A DNA stretch of 64,000 nt from the NCBI RefSeq assembly GCF_900176205.1, contig NZ_LT859959.1, positions 4,485,001 through 4,549,000 of the forward strand, in the 5' to 3' direction. The notes under the pieces were generated by a model. It saw nothing but the letters and a program-made list of their open reading frames with translations, was not told the DNA's origin and did no database searches. Shown in pieces: positions 27,280-36,450 of the stretch (positions are counted from its first letter, which is position 1; every line of letters begins with the position of its first letter). The DNA comes from Bradyrhizobium sp. ORS 285 (GTDB lineage: Bacteria > Pseudomonadota > Alphaproteobacteria > Rhizobiales > Xanthobacteraceae). A program made the position numbers and the translations under genes.

Positions 27280-30237
27280 TCAGCCTTCGAGCAGCGCCGT
27301 GAACACCCGCCGCACCTCGCTCTGCGTCTCGCGCACGCGCGCCTCCAGCGCCGAGAAATCCGGCGCGTCGCCGGCCCGCGCCAGCACCCGCAACAGGTCC
27401 TCGCCGGCCTGGTCTGGCTTGAACTTGTCGCTGACGCACAGGCGCAGGATCTGCGTGAGGTCATGATAGAGCCGCGCCGCCTGGCGCAGGATCACGGCTT
27501 CCGCGCGCGCCAACACGCCGAGCCGTTCGGCATTGTCGAGCACCGTCAGCGAGCTGACGTCGAGAATCTCGGGCGTCGTCGCCGCATGGACGAGTTGCAG
27601 ATATTGCGCGACGAAATCGATGTCGACCATGCCGCCGGCGGCGTGCTTGAGGTCCCACAGGTCGGTCTCGCCCTTCTCGGCAGCGATGGCGCGGCGCATG
27701 TCCGCGACATCGCGCGCGATCGCCTGGGCATCGCGGCTGCGGCGCAGCGCGGTCTGGATGATCTCCTCGATGCGAGCGCGGAACGCCGGCGAGGCCGAGA
27801 TCACGCGCGCGCGTGTCAGCGCCATGTGCTCCCAGGTCCAGGCCTCCTGCTCCTGATAATGCGCGAAGGAATCGATGTGCGACGCGAGCGGACCCGCACG
27901 CCCCGACGGACGCAGCCGCATGTCGATGTCGTAGAGCACGCCGTAATTGGTGCGCGAGGTGAAAGCGGAGATCAGCCGCTGTGTGAAACGGGCGAAGTAA
28001 TGCGCGCCCTGCAGCGGCCGCTCGCCGTCGGAGTCGGGCTCGTTGGCGTCGAAGTCATAGAGCAGGATCAGATCGAGATCCGACGACGCGGTCATCTCAC
28101 GCGCCCCGAGCCGGCCCATGGCGATGATCGCCGTCTCCTGGCCCTTGATGCGGCCGTGCTGCGCGGCGAAGCGATCGGTGACGAGGCCGTGCACCGTGTG
28201 CGCGATGCCCTCGGCAACGTCGGCGAACGCCGTGCCGGCCTGCTGGGCCGACACCGTGCCCGAGAGGATGCGCGTGCCGATCAGGAACAGGCTCTCCTGG
28301 CCGAACAGCCGGAGGCGGTCGAGAAACTCCTCATAGGTGCCGGCATCCTGCAGGGTCGTGGCCAGACGTTCCGACAATTCGCGCTTGTCGGGAATCGCGC
28401 CGAAGAAGCGCGGATCGATCAGGCCGTCCATAAGCCGCGGCTGCCGCGCCAGCATGTCCCCGAGACGGGGGGCTGCGCCGAGCACGAGGGCTACGAGCGC
28501 GACGAGATCGCGGTTCTGCCCGAGCAGGGTGATGAGCCGGCCGCCGAGCTGCAACGCCTGCAGGAAGCGGTCGAACGCGACGACGGCGCGATCGGGCTCG
28601 TCGGCGTGAGCAAGCCCGACGATCAGCGCCGGCAGGAATTCGTTGAACGCGGTGCGCGTCGTGTCGGTGCGGAAGACGCGGTACTCGCCCGCGAGCCATT
28701 GCTGCAGCGTCTTGGCGACCATCACCGGATCGCGGAAGCCGAGGCCGGCGAGATGCTCCATCAGGCGCGGCTCGTCGGGACCGGCGCCGTAGTTCACCGG
28801 CGGCAGGCTCACGGTGCCGGTGGGATCGCCCTCGAACAGCCGGGCATAGTGGCCTTGGACGATGTTGAGGTGGAACAGCAGGTCGGTCGCAAAGCGCTCG
28901 CGACTGTCATAGCCGAAGAAGCAGGCGAAGCGGCTCACGCCTTCGACGTCGTCTGGAAGGCTGTGGATCTGCTCGTCGGCCATCATCTGCAGCCGGTGCT
29001 CGACGCGGCGCAGGAACTCATAAGCCGTGGTGAGCTCGTCGCGGGCCTGCTCGGTGATCCACTTGCTCGCGGTGAGCACGTCGAGCGCCTGCAAGGTCGG
29101 GCGCACGCGCAGCTCCGGGTGACGGCCGCCGGCGATCAGCTGCTGGGTCTGGGCGAAGAACTCGATCTCGCGGATGCCGCCGCGCCCGACCTTGACGTTG
29201 TGGCCCTCGACCGCAATCTCGCTCTGGCCGCGATAGACCTGCATCTGCCGCTTCATATCGTGGACGTCGGTCAGCGCCTGGAAGTCGAGATGCTTGCGCC
29301 AGACGAACGGCGACAGCTCGGCCAGCATCGCCTCGCCCGCCGCGACGTCGCCGGCGCAGATGCGGGCCTTGATCATCGCGGCGCGTTCCCAGGTGCGGCC
29401 CTCGCGCTCGTAGTAATGCAGCGCCGCCTCGGTCGACATCGCCACCTGCGTCGAGGCCGGGTCCGGCCGCAGCCGGAGGTCGACGCGGAACACATAGCCG
29501 TCCGCGGTGCGGCTCTGCAGCAGCCGCGCCATGGCCTGGGTGACGCGGACGAAGAACGGCTGCGGCTCGATGTCGCGCGCGAGGGAATTCGCCTCGGGAT
29601 CGAAGAACACGATCAGGTCAATGTCGCTCGAATAGTTCAGCTCGCCCGCGCCCATCTTGCCCATCGCCAGCACGAACAGCCCGCTGCCCTGCTCCGGCTG
29701 CTCGGCATCGGGAGGAGCGAGCCGGCCGCGCGCGGTCTCCTGCCGCAGCAGATAGCGCAGCGCCATCTGCACCGAGGAGACGGCAACGTCGGTCAGCCCC
29801 GCTGTCACCTGCATGACGGGCCAGACGCCGCCGATGTCGCACAGCGCGATCAGCAGCGCCGCCTCCGCCTTCAACTGCCGCAGCAGCCGCATGACATCCG
29901 CTTCGCTGCTACAGGCGAACACCTCGCGGCCGGTGCGGGCGATCAGCTCGGTGAGATGCGCCTGCGGCTCGCAGCGCAAGAGACGGTCAAGGCGATGCGC
30001 GTCGGCGCGGACGAGATCGTAGAGATAGGGCGAGGATTCGGCGATGCCGAGCAGGATGGTGCGCGGCCAGCCTTCTGCGAGCAGCGCGCCGAGCGAGGCG
30101 GCCAGGGAGGGCTCGAGCTCGGCGAGCCAGTCTTGCAGACGGTGTTCGGCTTTATCGGGCGCACGGACATGCGGGCCGGCAACAAAACGCCCGGCCAGAT
30201 TCTGCCCGTCCGCGTTTCCCGGCGCGGAGGAGGTCAT
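27280..30237 (-). CDS. glnE: Bifunctional glutamine synthetase adenylyltransferase/adenylyl-removing enzyme
   Basis: A 985-residue cytosolic enzyme that adds AMP to, and removes it from, glutamine synthetase under PII control. Two nucleotidyltransferase domains are visible. The N-terminal one has FVLAMGKMGAGELNYSSDIDLIVFFD (about 190-215), the C-terminal one IIAMGRLGAREMTASSDLDLILLYDFD (about 700-725). Each carries the paired Asp-x-Asp metal ligands. Regions such as GRGGIREIEFFAQ and AAGGMVDIDFVAQYLQL are also typical. Length matches the family. Its start overlaps the histidine kinase stop by 4 bp (ATGA), so the two are translationally coupled. Confidence 0.96.
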   Translation of the reverse strand: MTSSAPGNADGQNLAGRFVAGPHVRAPDKAEHRLQDWLAELEPSLAASLGALLAEGWPRTILLGIAESSPYLYDLVRADAHRLDRLLRCEPQAHLTELIARTGREVFACSSEADVMRLLRQLKAEAALLIALCDIGGVWPVMQVTAGLTDVAVSSVQMALRYLLRQETARGRLAPPDAEQPEQGSGLFVLAMGKMGAGELNYSSDIDLIVFFDPEANSLARDIEPQPFFVRVTQAMARLLQSRTADGYVFRVDLRLRPDPASTQVAMSTEAALHYYEREGRTWERAAMIKARICAGDVAAGEAMLAELSPFVWRKHLDFQALTDVHDMKRQMQVYRGQSEIAVEGHNVKVGRGGIREIEFFAQTQQLIAGGRHPELRVRPTLQALDVLTASKWITEQARDELTTAYEFLRRVEHRLQMMADEQIHSLPDDVEGVSRFACFFGYDSRERFATDLLFHLNIVQGHYARLFEGDPTGTVSLPPVNYGAGPDEPRLMEHLAGLGFRDPVMVAKTLQQWLAGEYRVFRTDTTRTAFNEFLPALIVGLAHADEPDRAVVAFDRFLQALQLGGRLITLLGQNRDLVALVALVLGAAPRLGDMLARQPRLMDGLIDPRFFGAIPDKRELSERLATTLQDAGTYEEFLDRLRLFGQESLFLIGTRILSGTVSAQQAGTAFADVAEGIAHTVHGLVTDRFAAQHGRIKGQETAIIAMGRLGAREMTASSDLDLILLYDFDANEPDSDGERPLQGAHYFARFTQRLISAFTSRTNYGVLYDIDMRLRPSGRAGPLASHIDSFAHYQEQEAWTWEHMALTRARVISASPAFRARIEEIIQTALRRSRDAQAIARDVADMRRAIAAEKGETDLWDLKHAAGGMVDIDFVAQYLQLVHAATTPEILDVSSLTVLDNAERLGVLARAEAVILRQAARLYHDLTQILRLCVSDKFKPDQAGEDLLRVLARAGDAPDFSALEARVRETQSEVRRVFTALLEG

Positions 30238-31694
30238 GCTGCCTTCTGTGGCACATCCTGTGTCGGCGCCGCAAGCTTCGCGGGCACGCCTGCGCCGGCG
30301 GGCAGAACGAGCGTCGCGATCAGCCCGGGTTTGGCATCGCCGAGCCGGAGCTCGCCGCCATGCAACGTGGCCACCGCCGAGGCGAGACTGAGGCCGAGGC
30401 CGGAACCGGGCAAAGTCCGGCTCGCCTCCAGCCGCACGAACCGCTCGACGGCGTGCTTGCGCTCGGCTTCGGGAATGCCCTCGCCATGGTCGGTGACGCT
30501 GAGCAGCACCTGGCCGCCCTCGCGCCGCGCCTCGATCAGGATCTCGCGGCTCGCCGCCGCCGCATGGGCATCGAGCGGCAGCGCGGCCGGCTTGCCGTAT
30601 TTGATCGCGTTCTCGACGAGGTTGGCGAGCGCCTGGCTGATCAGCTCGCGATTGCCATGCACCGGCGCCGCCGCGGCGTTGACGCGCAGGGTCATGTCGT
30701 TGTCCTCGGCGAGCGGCTCGTACAATTCATGGATGCCGCCGGCAACCTCGGCGGCATCGAACTCCACCATGTCGCCCCGCGCCTGCCCCGACTCCGCCCG
30801 CGCGATCATCAGCAGCGCATTGAAGGTGCGAATGAGGCCATCGGATTCCTCGATCGTGCGCTCCAGCGCGCCGCGATACTCCTCCTCCGAGCGCGACTTC
30901 GACAGCGCCTCCTCGGCGCGGTTGCGCAGCCGCGTCAGCGGTGTCTTCAGATCATGCGCGATGTTGTCGGAGACCTCCTTGAGGCCGGTCATCAGCGCCT
31001 CGATGCGCTCCAGCATCGCATTGAGGTTCTCCGCCAGACGATCGAGCTCGTCGCCGCTGCGCCCGACCGGCAGGCGGCCGGACAAATCGCCGTCCATGAT
31101 CCGCCGCGTCGTGCCGGTCATCGCATCGATCCGGTGCAGCACGCGGCGCGCGACGAAGATGCCGCCGCCGATGCCGAGCACGACGACCACCAGCACCGAC
31201 CATTGCGCCGCCTTGGCGACGATGCCGAACAGCCGCCGGCGCTCCTCGAGGTCGCGGCCGATCAACAAGCGAAAGCCGCTCGACAGCTGCGTGACATAGA
31301 CCAGCGCGCGATGGTTCTGCTCGCTGGTGTCGTCGAGCCTTCGATAGAACGTCTCCGACCAGCCCGACGAGCCCATCACGCCAGGCGCGAGCGAGCCGAC
31401 ATTGCCGGCGATCGCCTGCCCCGTCGGCGTAGTGATCAGATAGAGATTGGCACCCGGACGCAGCGCGCGGTTCTCGATGTTGAAGACCAGCCCGCGCAGG
31501 CCGCGATGCGAGAAGATGTCGGTCATCTCGCTGATCTCGGCGGTCACCGTGGTCGAGATCTGCTCGGTGATCAGGCGGCGGGTGTTCCAGGCGAAATAGC
31601 CGAGCAGCGAGGCGGCGAACAGCGCAAACAACAACAGATAGACCAGCGTCAGCCGGAACGCCGTGGTGCGGATCAGCTTGCCGAAGGCCGTCAC
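30234..31694 (-). CDS. Membrane sensor histidine kinase
   Basis: A 486-residue kinase with membrane helices at about 13-35 and 165-183 bounding a periplasmic sensor of about 130 residues. A HAMP linker follows (RRVLHRIDAMTGTTRRIMDGDLSGRLPV), then the H-box with His247 in NIAHDLKTPLTRL, the N-box NLVENAIKYG and the G boxes DHGEGIP and GSGLGLSLA. Its likely partner is the OmpR-type regulator at 32360-33040, from which it is separated by a plus-strand gene. It is translationally coupled to glnE. In related rhizobia this pair also sits between degP and glnE, as I recall. Confidence 0.93.
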   Translation of the reverse strand: MTAFGKLIRTTAFRLTLVYLLLFALFAASLLGYFAWNTRRLITEQISTTVTAEISEMTDIFSHRGLRGLVFNIENRALRPGANLYLITTPTGQAIAGNVGSLAPGVMGSSGWSETFYRRLDDTSEQNHRALVYVTQLSSGFRLLIGRDLEERRRLFGIVAKAAQWSVLVVVVLGIGGGIFVARRVLHRIDAMTGTTRRIMDGDLSGRLPVGRSGDELDRLAENLNAMLERIEALMTGLKEVSDNIAHDLKTPLTRLRNRAEEALSKSRSEEEYRGALERTIEESDGLIRTFNALLMIARAESGQARGDMVEFDAAEVAGGIHELYEPLAEDNDMTLRVNAAAAPVHGNRELISQALANLVENAIKYGKPAALPLDAHAAAASREILIEARREGGQVLLSVTDHGEGIPEAERKHAVERFVRLEASRTLPGSGLGLSLASAVATLHGGELRLGDAKPGLIATLVLPAGAGVPAKLAAPTQDVPQKAA

Positions 31695-31938
31695 GGAAAC
31701 GTCCTCGCCGGCCTGCCGCGCACGGCCTTCGAGGACGAGAATTGCTTCACCGGACCACCTGCGCCGCTCTCTATCTCAAGGTGCATAGCCAGCCTCACGA
31801 ACGTTTGAAGTGCCGACCACCGGCTTTGTGAACGGGCTCACCGACGGCGCTGGAGCCAACGTCTACTAAGTTCACGTCCGACGCAAACGTTGGACATTCA
31901 TTGTCGCGAACCATCATTTCAGAAGGGAAGAATTGAAA

Positions 31939-32307
31939 ATGACGACCAAGATCGCCGACATCAACAATCAATCCGCGGCCCCGGTCGCTTACGTCGGCAA
32001 GGACGGCAGCACGTCCACGGGCTGGGCCGCCTGGGGCTTCGCGCCCAACGCCGACCAGGGCTTCGGCTGGGACGTCACGGCCAACTTCAAGGACCAGGCG
32101 CTCCTCACGTCGGCCGGTGAGTGGTGGGTCTGGGATAACAACTGGACGATCTATTTCCAGAACGTGCAGACCGGACAGCAGGTCTCGGTGCCGGTGAGCG
32201 GCAGCGGCATCCTGTCCATCCAGGTCACGGTCGACGCGGCCGGCATGGTCTCCGGCAAGCAGCTCAAGTCCGAGACGGCCGACGCGCAGCTCAAGCGCGC
32301 CAGCTAA
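31939..32307 (+). CDS. Tryptophan-rich small protein inserted in a two-component locus
   Basis: A 122-residue protein from the ATG at 31939, with an AAGGGAAG site. It has no signal peptide or membrane helix. It is beta-rich with seven tryptophans, four of them in GEWWVWDNNW, and looks like a small beta-sandwich. It lies on the opposite strand between the response regulator and the kinase. I do not recognise the family; a carbohydrate-binding or secreted role is speculative. Confidence 0.7.
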   Translation: MTTKIADINNQSAAPVAYVGKDGSTSTGWAAWGFAPNADQGFGWDVTANFKDQALLTSAGEWWVWDNNWTIYFQNVQTGQQVSVPVSGSGILSIQVTVDAAGMVSGKQLKSETADAQLKRAS

Positions 32308-32359
32308 GGCGCTCCTATCAGCAAGGCTGGCGGCCGACCCTGTGGTCGGTCGCCATGAT

Positions 32360-33040
32360 CTAGCGAAGCCCGTCACGGATCATGTACCCCGCGCCGCGGA
32401 TGGTGTGGAGCAAGGGCCGGTCAAAACCCTTGTCGATCTTGGAGCGCAGCCGCGAGATGTGGACGTCGATCACGTTGGTCTGCGGATCGAAGTGATAGTC
32501 CCAGACATTCTCCAGCAGCATGGTGCGCGTCACCACCTGTCCCGCATGCTTCATCAGATATTCGAGCAGGCGAAACTCGCGCGGCTGCAAGGTCAGCTCG
32601 TCCTTGCCGCGCGCGACGCGATGCGAGAGACGGTCGAGCTCGAGATCGCCGACCTTGTAGGTCGTCTCCTCGGCCGGCCCGCCATGGCGGCGCGACAGCA
32701 CCTCGACGCGGGCGAGCAGTTCGGCAAAAGCGTAGGGCTTCGGCAGATAATCGTCGCCGCCGGCGCGCAGGCCCTTGATGCGGTCATCGACCTGGCCGAG
32801 CGCGGATAGAATCAAAACCGGCGTGCGGTTGCCGTTGTCGCGCAGCGCGCCGATCAGCGACAGGCCATCGCGCTTGGGCAGCATGCGGTCGACCACCAGC
32901 ACGTCGTAATCGCCGCTCTCCGCCATGGCGAGCCCCTCCTCGCCGTCACTGGCGAGGTCTGCGACATGGCCGACCTCGCGGAACGCCTTGACCAGATAGT
33001 CGGCGGACTCGCGGTCGTCTTCGATGATCAGGAGGCGCAT
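32360..33040 (-). CDS. OmpR/PhoB-type response regulator
   Basis: A 226-residue regulator starting MRLLIIEDD. The receiver domain has the acidic pair at 8-9, the phosphoacceptor Asp51 in YDVLVVDRMLP, and conserved Lys in DYLPKPYAF. The C-terminal winged helix (about 130-222) contains LTLQPREFRLLEYLMKH and VIDVHISRLRSKID. The ATG at 33040 gives the canonical start; a GTG at 33064 would add eight residues. It is probably paired with the kinase at 30234-31694 and may respond to envelope stress, given degP just upstream, which is inference. Confidence 0.93.
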   Translation of the reverse strand: MRLLIIEDDRESADYLVKAFREVGHVADLASDGEEGLAMAESGDYDVLVVDRMLPKRDGLSLIGALRDNGNRTPVLILSALGQVDDRIKGLRAGGDDYLPKPYAFAELLARVEVLSRRHGGPAEETTYKVGDLELDRLSHRVARGKDELTLQPREFRLLEYLMKHAGQVVTRTMLLENVWDYHFDPQTNVIDVHISRLRSKIDKGFDRPLLHTIRGAGYMIRDGLR

Positions 33041-33304
33041 TGCGGAAACGGGGGCGACGGTCACGGTTGGATGTCCATCTACATGGCCCGGCTGCCGTTT
33101 CCGTGCAAGGCGGCGTCAGCGCGGGGGTGATCGACAGGAAAGTGGGCGGCGAGGCTGGGGGACCTCACCGCCCGAGTTCCTTCCGACGGAGGGGGGCATT
33201 GTTCCTGACGGAAGGTGTGAGGGAGCGGGACTTGAAGCCCGCCCCCAGGAAGAGCCGCCAGCGCGGGGGCAACAGGCCGGCGACCCTCCATCTCGTGAAC
33301 GCCT

Positions 33305-34894
33305 TTAGCCTTTGGCCAGCGGCACCGCGACGAAGCGCGACTGGCCGCCGCTCTTCACGCGCATCAGCACGCTGTTCTTGTTGTCGGCCTTGGCGGCATT
33401 GATCGCCTCGCGCACGTCACCGGCCGAGGTCACCGACTTGCCGGCGACTTCGAGGATCACGTCGCCTTCCTTGAAGCCGCGATCGGCCGCAGCGCTCTTG
33501 GGGTCGACCTGGGTGACGATGACGCCGTCCTTGCCGGCGCCGGCCACGCTCGACGCCGGAGCGACGGTCATACCGAGCCGCGGCACGTCGGCGCCGCGTG
33601 TCGGGTTGGCGCTATCGTTGTCGCCGCCGGTGTCGGCCTTGGCCTCGACGGTGTTCGGCAGCTTGCCGAGCGTCAGGTTGATGGTCTTCTCCTGGCCCTT
33701 CGACAGCACGTTGAGCTTGACCGCGGCGCCCGGCGCGATGCCGCCGATGGTGCGGGCGAGCTCACGCGCGTCCTTCACCGGCTCGCCATTCACGGCCGTG
33801 ATGACGTCGCCGGACACGATGCCCGCCTTCGCCGCCGGACCATTGGCCTGCGGCTCGGCAACCAGCGCGCCCTCGGCCTTCTTCATGCCCAGGCTGTCGG
33901 CGATGTCCTGCGTCACCGGCTGGATCTGCACGCCGATCCAGCCGCGGCTGACCGAGCCGTTGTCCTTGAGCTGCGCCACCACGCTCTTCACCGTCGAGGC
34001 GGGGATCGAGAACGCGATGCCGACGCTGCCGCCGGACGGCGAATAGATCGCGGTGTTCACGCCGACGACGTTGCCGTCGACATCGAACGCCGGGCCACCC
34101 GAGTTGCCCTTGTTCACGGGCGCGTCGATCTGGATGAAATCGTCATAGGGGCCGTTGCCGATGTCGCGGCCGACGGCCGAGACGATGCCCGCCGTCACCG
34201 TGCCGCCGAGACCAAAGGGATTGCCGACCGCCAGCACCCAGTCGCCGATGCGCGGCTTGCCGTCGGCGAGCTTGGCGAACGGGAAGTTCGAGCCGCCCTC
34301 GACCTTGATCAGCGCAAGATCGGTGCGCTGGTCGGTGCCGATCACCTTGGCGCTGTAGGTCTTGCCGTCGTCGGTCGTCACCTCGACCTTGTCGGCGCCG
34401 TCGACCACGTGATTGTTGGTCACGGCATAGCCGTCGGCGGAGATGAAGAAGCCGGAGCCCTGCCCGGTCACGGCGCGACCACCGCCACGGCCACCGCGGC
34501 CCGGCATGCCGGGAATGCCGTTCTCACCGCCGAAGCGGCGGAAGAAGCGCTCCATCGGCGAGCCCGGCTGGAACGGCGTGTCCTCGTCACTGTCGTTCTT
34601 GGCCACCTTCTCGGCGATGTTGACCTTGACCGAAATCACCGACGGCTTCACCCGCTCCACGATGTCGGCAAAGCCGACCGGGCGCGCGACCTTGCTGACC
34701 TCGTTGGCGACCTGCGCATGCGCCGAGGTCGAAAACAGGTCGAGCGGCGCGCCCTGCGGCGACAGCCCATAGGCGGCGACGCCGAGGCCCGCGACGACGG
34801 AGGCCATCAGCGCGAACTTGCGCGCCGAGAACAGGCCACGCCGGGGCTGGCGATAGGAGGGAAGCGAGGACAGGTCGGTCGGACGGTCAGTCAT
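33305..34894 (-). CDS. degP: Periplasmic serine protease Do/DegP
   Basis: A 529-residue HtrA-family protease. The N-terminal membrane anchor or signal is ALMASVVAGLGVAAYGL. The trypsin-like domain carries His162 (TNNHVV), Asp192 (RTDLAL) and Ser265 (GNSGGPA). Two PDZ domains follow (about 310-400 and 435-525). A Gly-rich loop GMPGRGGRGGGRAV lies in the LA loop before the catalytic His. It degrades or chaperones misfolded periplasmic proteins. The ATG at 34894 has a GGAG site. In other rhizobia degP follows the cytochrome c maturation genes; here 7.7 kb separates them. Confidence 0.95.
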   Translation of the reverse strand: MTDRPTDLSSLPSYRQPRRGLFSARKFALMASVVAGLGVAAYGLSPQGAPLDLFSTSAHAQVANEVSKVARPVGFADIVERVKPSVISVKVNIAEKVAKNDSDEDTPFQPGSPMERFFRRFGGENGIPGMPGRGGRGGGRAVTGQGSGFFISADGYAVTNNHVVDGADKVEVTTDDGKTYSAKVIGTDQRTDLALIKVEGGSNFPFAKLADGKPRIGDWVLAVGNPFGLGGTVTAGIVSAVGRDIGNGPYDDFIQIDAPVNKGNSGGPAFDVDGNVVGVNTAIYSPSGGSVGIAFSIPASTVKSVVAQLKDNGSVSRGWIGVQIQPVTQDIADSLGMKKAEGALVAEPQANGPAAKAGIVSGDVITAVNGEPVKDARELARTIGGIAPGAAVKLNVLSKGQEKTINLTLGKLPNTVEAKADTGGDNDSANPTRGADVPRLGMTVAPASSVAGAGKDGVIVTQVDPKSAAADRGFKEGDVILEVAGKSVTSAGDVREAINAAKADNKNSVLMRVKSGGQSRFVAVPLAKG

Positions 34895-35299
34895 ACGGTT
34901 TTCTCCGCAAGTGATTTTGGTCAAGGTCTCTAAACGTGTGTCCCGGGCTGTTCGCCCCGTTCGCCAGTGAACATGGGCCTCGCCGCCTTACGGCGTGCTG
35001 GCTGCGGCGTTAAACTTCTGTAATGGATGGACACACAGACTGCGGCAGAATGGCGCAGATGCGGGAGTGCGGCGGAAAAGCCCTGTAGGGCCAGTGGCTT
35101 GCCTGCATCCCGGCCGCCCCGCAGCGGCCATCATTTTGACCGGTCCGACCAAAGTCGTGATCCCCTCGTAGGGCCGGTTAGCCGCAGGCGTAACCCGCCG
35201 CCTTTCAACGGCCCTCGAATCGGCCGCAATCCGCCCGCACCGGAGCCGGCCCGCGGCGGATGGCAGCGGAGAGCGTGGCACGCCGCCCGCCCCAAACTC
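34895..35299. other. Gene-free region upstream of degP
   Basis: This part of the 1.1-kb gap between degP and the accessory island holds the degP promoter (near 34900-35000). A GC-rich segment with TAGGGCCGGTTAGCCGCAGG follows, which looks like another dispersed repeat fragment. Open frames present here have no family character. Confidence 0.4.
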
Positions 35300-35375
35300 C
35301 GTCATTGCGAGCGCAGCGAAGCAATCCAGGATGGTGGGCGGGACCCTGGATTGCTTCGCTGCGCTCGCAATGACG
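35300..35375. repeat. 30-bp-arm palindromic interspersed repeat, copy 2
   Basis: Same palindrome as at 3162-3237, here with 31-bp arms at 35300-35330 and 35345-35375 and a different 14-bp spacer. The arms are conserved and the loop is not, as expected of REP-like mobile hairpins. Confidence 0.9.
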
Positions 35376-35500
35376 CGCGGAGACATCACGATCCACATTG
35401 TCAAACAGCACGCGGAGAAACCTATTAGCAACCCGAGCACCAACCTCCTCGCGACGCATCCCGCGCCCGAGTCATGCCCGACAGTTCACCCTCAGCTAAC

Positions 35501-35749
35501 AGAGGGCGCAGGGAAGGCCGGGAGCTTGCCGCCCCCATGGCCCCCGTGCGAACAAAAAGCACGGGGTAGGAACCACAGGTTCGGCTGAGACATCCCAGCC
35601 CTCCCTGCGCGACGGTTTTAACATTTATACGTGCTCTCCCCGGGGACCGGCTCATTGACCCCGTCGCCGGCGGATCATCACCACCAGCTTGACCTCGGCA
35701 CCGGGAGGCCAGGACGACACGATTTCCTGTCCGCAGTCAGCCGTTCGTC
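35501..35749 (+). repeat. Structured interspersed element, copy 2
   Basis: Begins AGAGGGCGCAGGGAAGGCCG and, after the conserved CCATGGCCC, has a stem CCCCGTGC (35542-35549) / GCACGGGG (35559-35566) around an A-rich loop. Then come ACCACAGGT (35572-35580) and CCTCCCTGCGCGACGGTTTT leading to TTATACG (35625-35631). The similarity to copy 1 continues through ACCGGCT to TTCGTC at 35749. It is on the opposite strand to copy 1, so the two flank the glnE-to-degP block as an inverted pair. Confidence 0.75.
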
Positions 35750-36009
35750 GGCGAGGCCAAAGCCCCGCTTGCAGCCGCCCGCATCCATCGCATTCCGCAA
35801 CCCGCGTCCGTGACGATCGCGATACGCTCCCTCAGCGGTACGGAACGAGGCGGAGGATAAGGGTGATTTGGGGTGGGAGGCAAGAGTATTTTTGATTTTC
35901 GGAAATATTCGACGGATAACTGGTATCGACAAACTGCACCGCGCCTGAAGCAGTATCGGCTCGACCAGAATATCTATAGTGCGACTGCTACGCCAATCAG
36001 GCTGACGCA
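35750..36009. other. AT-richer junction region of the accessory island
   Basis: About 260 bp after the interspersed element with no gene. From about 35860 the composition becomes clearly AT-richer than the chromosomal background, and this continues through the next three genes. I see no integrase, tRNA fragment or direct repeats that would mark an attachment site. Confidence 0.45.
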
Positions 36010-36450
36010 CTAACCCATCACATATTCGACAACCCAAGTCTCAAGATCAGACGCCTTGCAGGTCATTGATTTGTAAACTGACACCTGTGCGGGCGAAGTG
36101 ACAATCGGGCAATTTTTTGAGAACGCAATAGAGGCTGTAAAGAGCTCTACGCTGTCATCGTAGGCTCCCCGCGGGAACCCTGAATTTAGCCGGTCTGCAA
36201 TGCGAGCGGCACCGGCATAGTAAGCTCGTTTCATCGTAATGCGAACAGATACAAACGGCTTTAATGCCTCTGCTTTATCGGGATAAAGGTCTTCAAACTC
36301 TTTCCAGGCACAGGCAGGAACCCCGATGTGACCACTCTTGAGGTGATCGAGAAGAACCGTCTTGAGATTGCCCGATGCTGCAGCGATGCAGTACAGCCCG
36401 TCTGTGTCAGCGACGCACAAAAACTCTGCACCGCCGCCCTCACTCATCAT
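36010..36450 (-). CDS. PIN-like domain protein, possible toxin/effector
   Basis: A 146-residue cytosolic protein. The N-terminal strand FLCVADTDGLYCIAA carries acidic residues at 15 and 17, a mid-chain helix carries an acid (WKEFEDLYP), and AYDDSVELFTASIA then CPIVTSPAQVSVYKSM follow in the order of a PIN-type Mg-dependent ribonuclease fold. PIN-like proteins of the DUF4411 kind are often encoded directly after HTH/ImmA-IrrE genes, as here: the two frames overlap by 11 bp. The family placement is by pattern, not alignment. Codon use is AT-richer than in the flanking chromosome. Confidence 0.65.
   Translation of the reverse strand: MMSEGGGAEFLCVADTDGLYCIAAASGNLKTVLLDHLKSGHIGVPACAWKEFEDLYPDKAEALKPFVSVRITMKRAYYAGAARIADRLNSGFPRGAYDDSVELFTASIAFSKNCPIVTSPAQVSVYKSMTCKASDLETWVVEYVMG

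Noticed and set aside
27271..31299. Very long plus-strand open frame opposite glnE and the histidine kinase
   Set aside because: It is the antisense reading of two clear genes in GC-rich DNA, where stops are rare. The product is Arg/Ala/Gly/Asp-rich with no family resemblance.
35027..35428. Open frame in the repeat-rich region upstream of degP
   Set aside because: It reads through the 30-bp palindrome, giving the CERSEAIQ-like peptide that arises whenever this repeat is translated.
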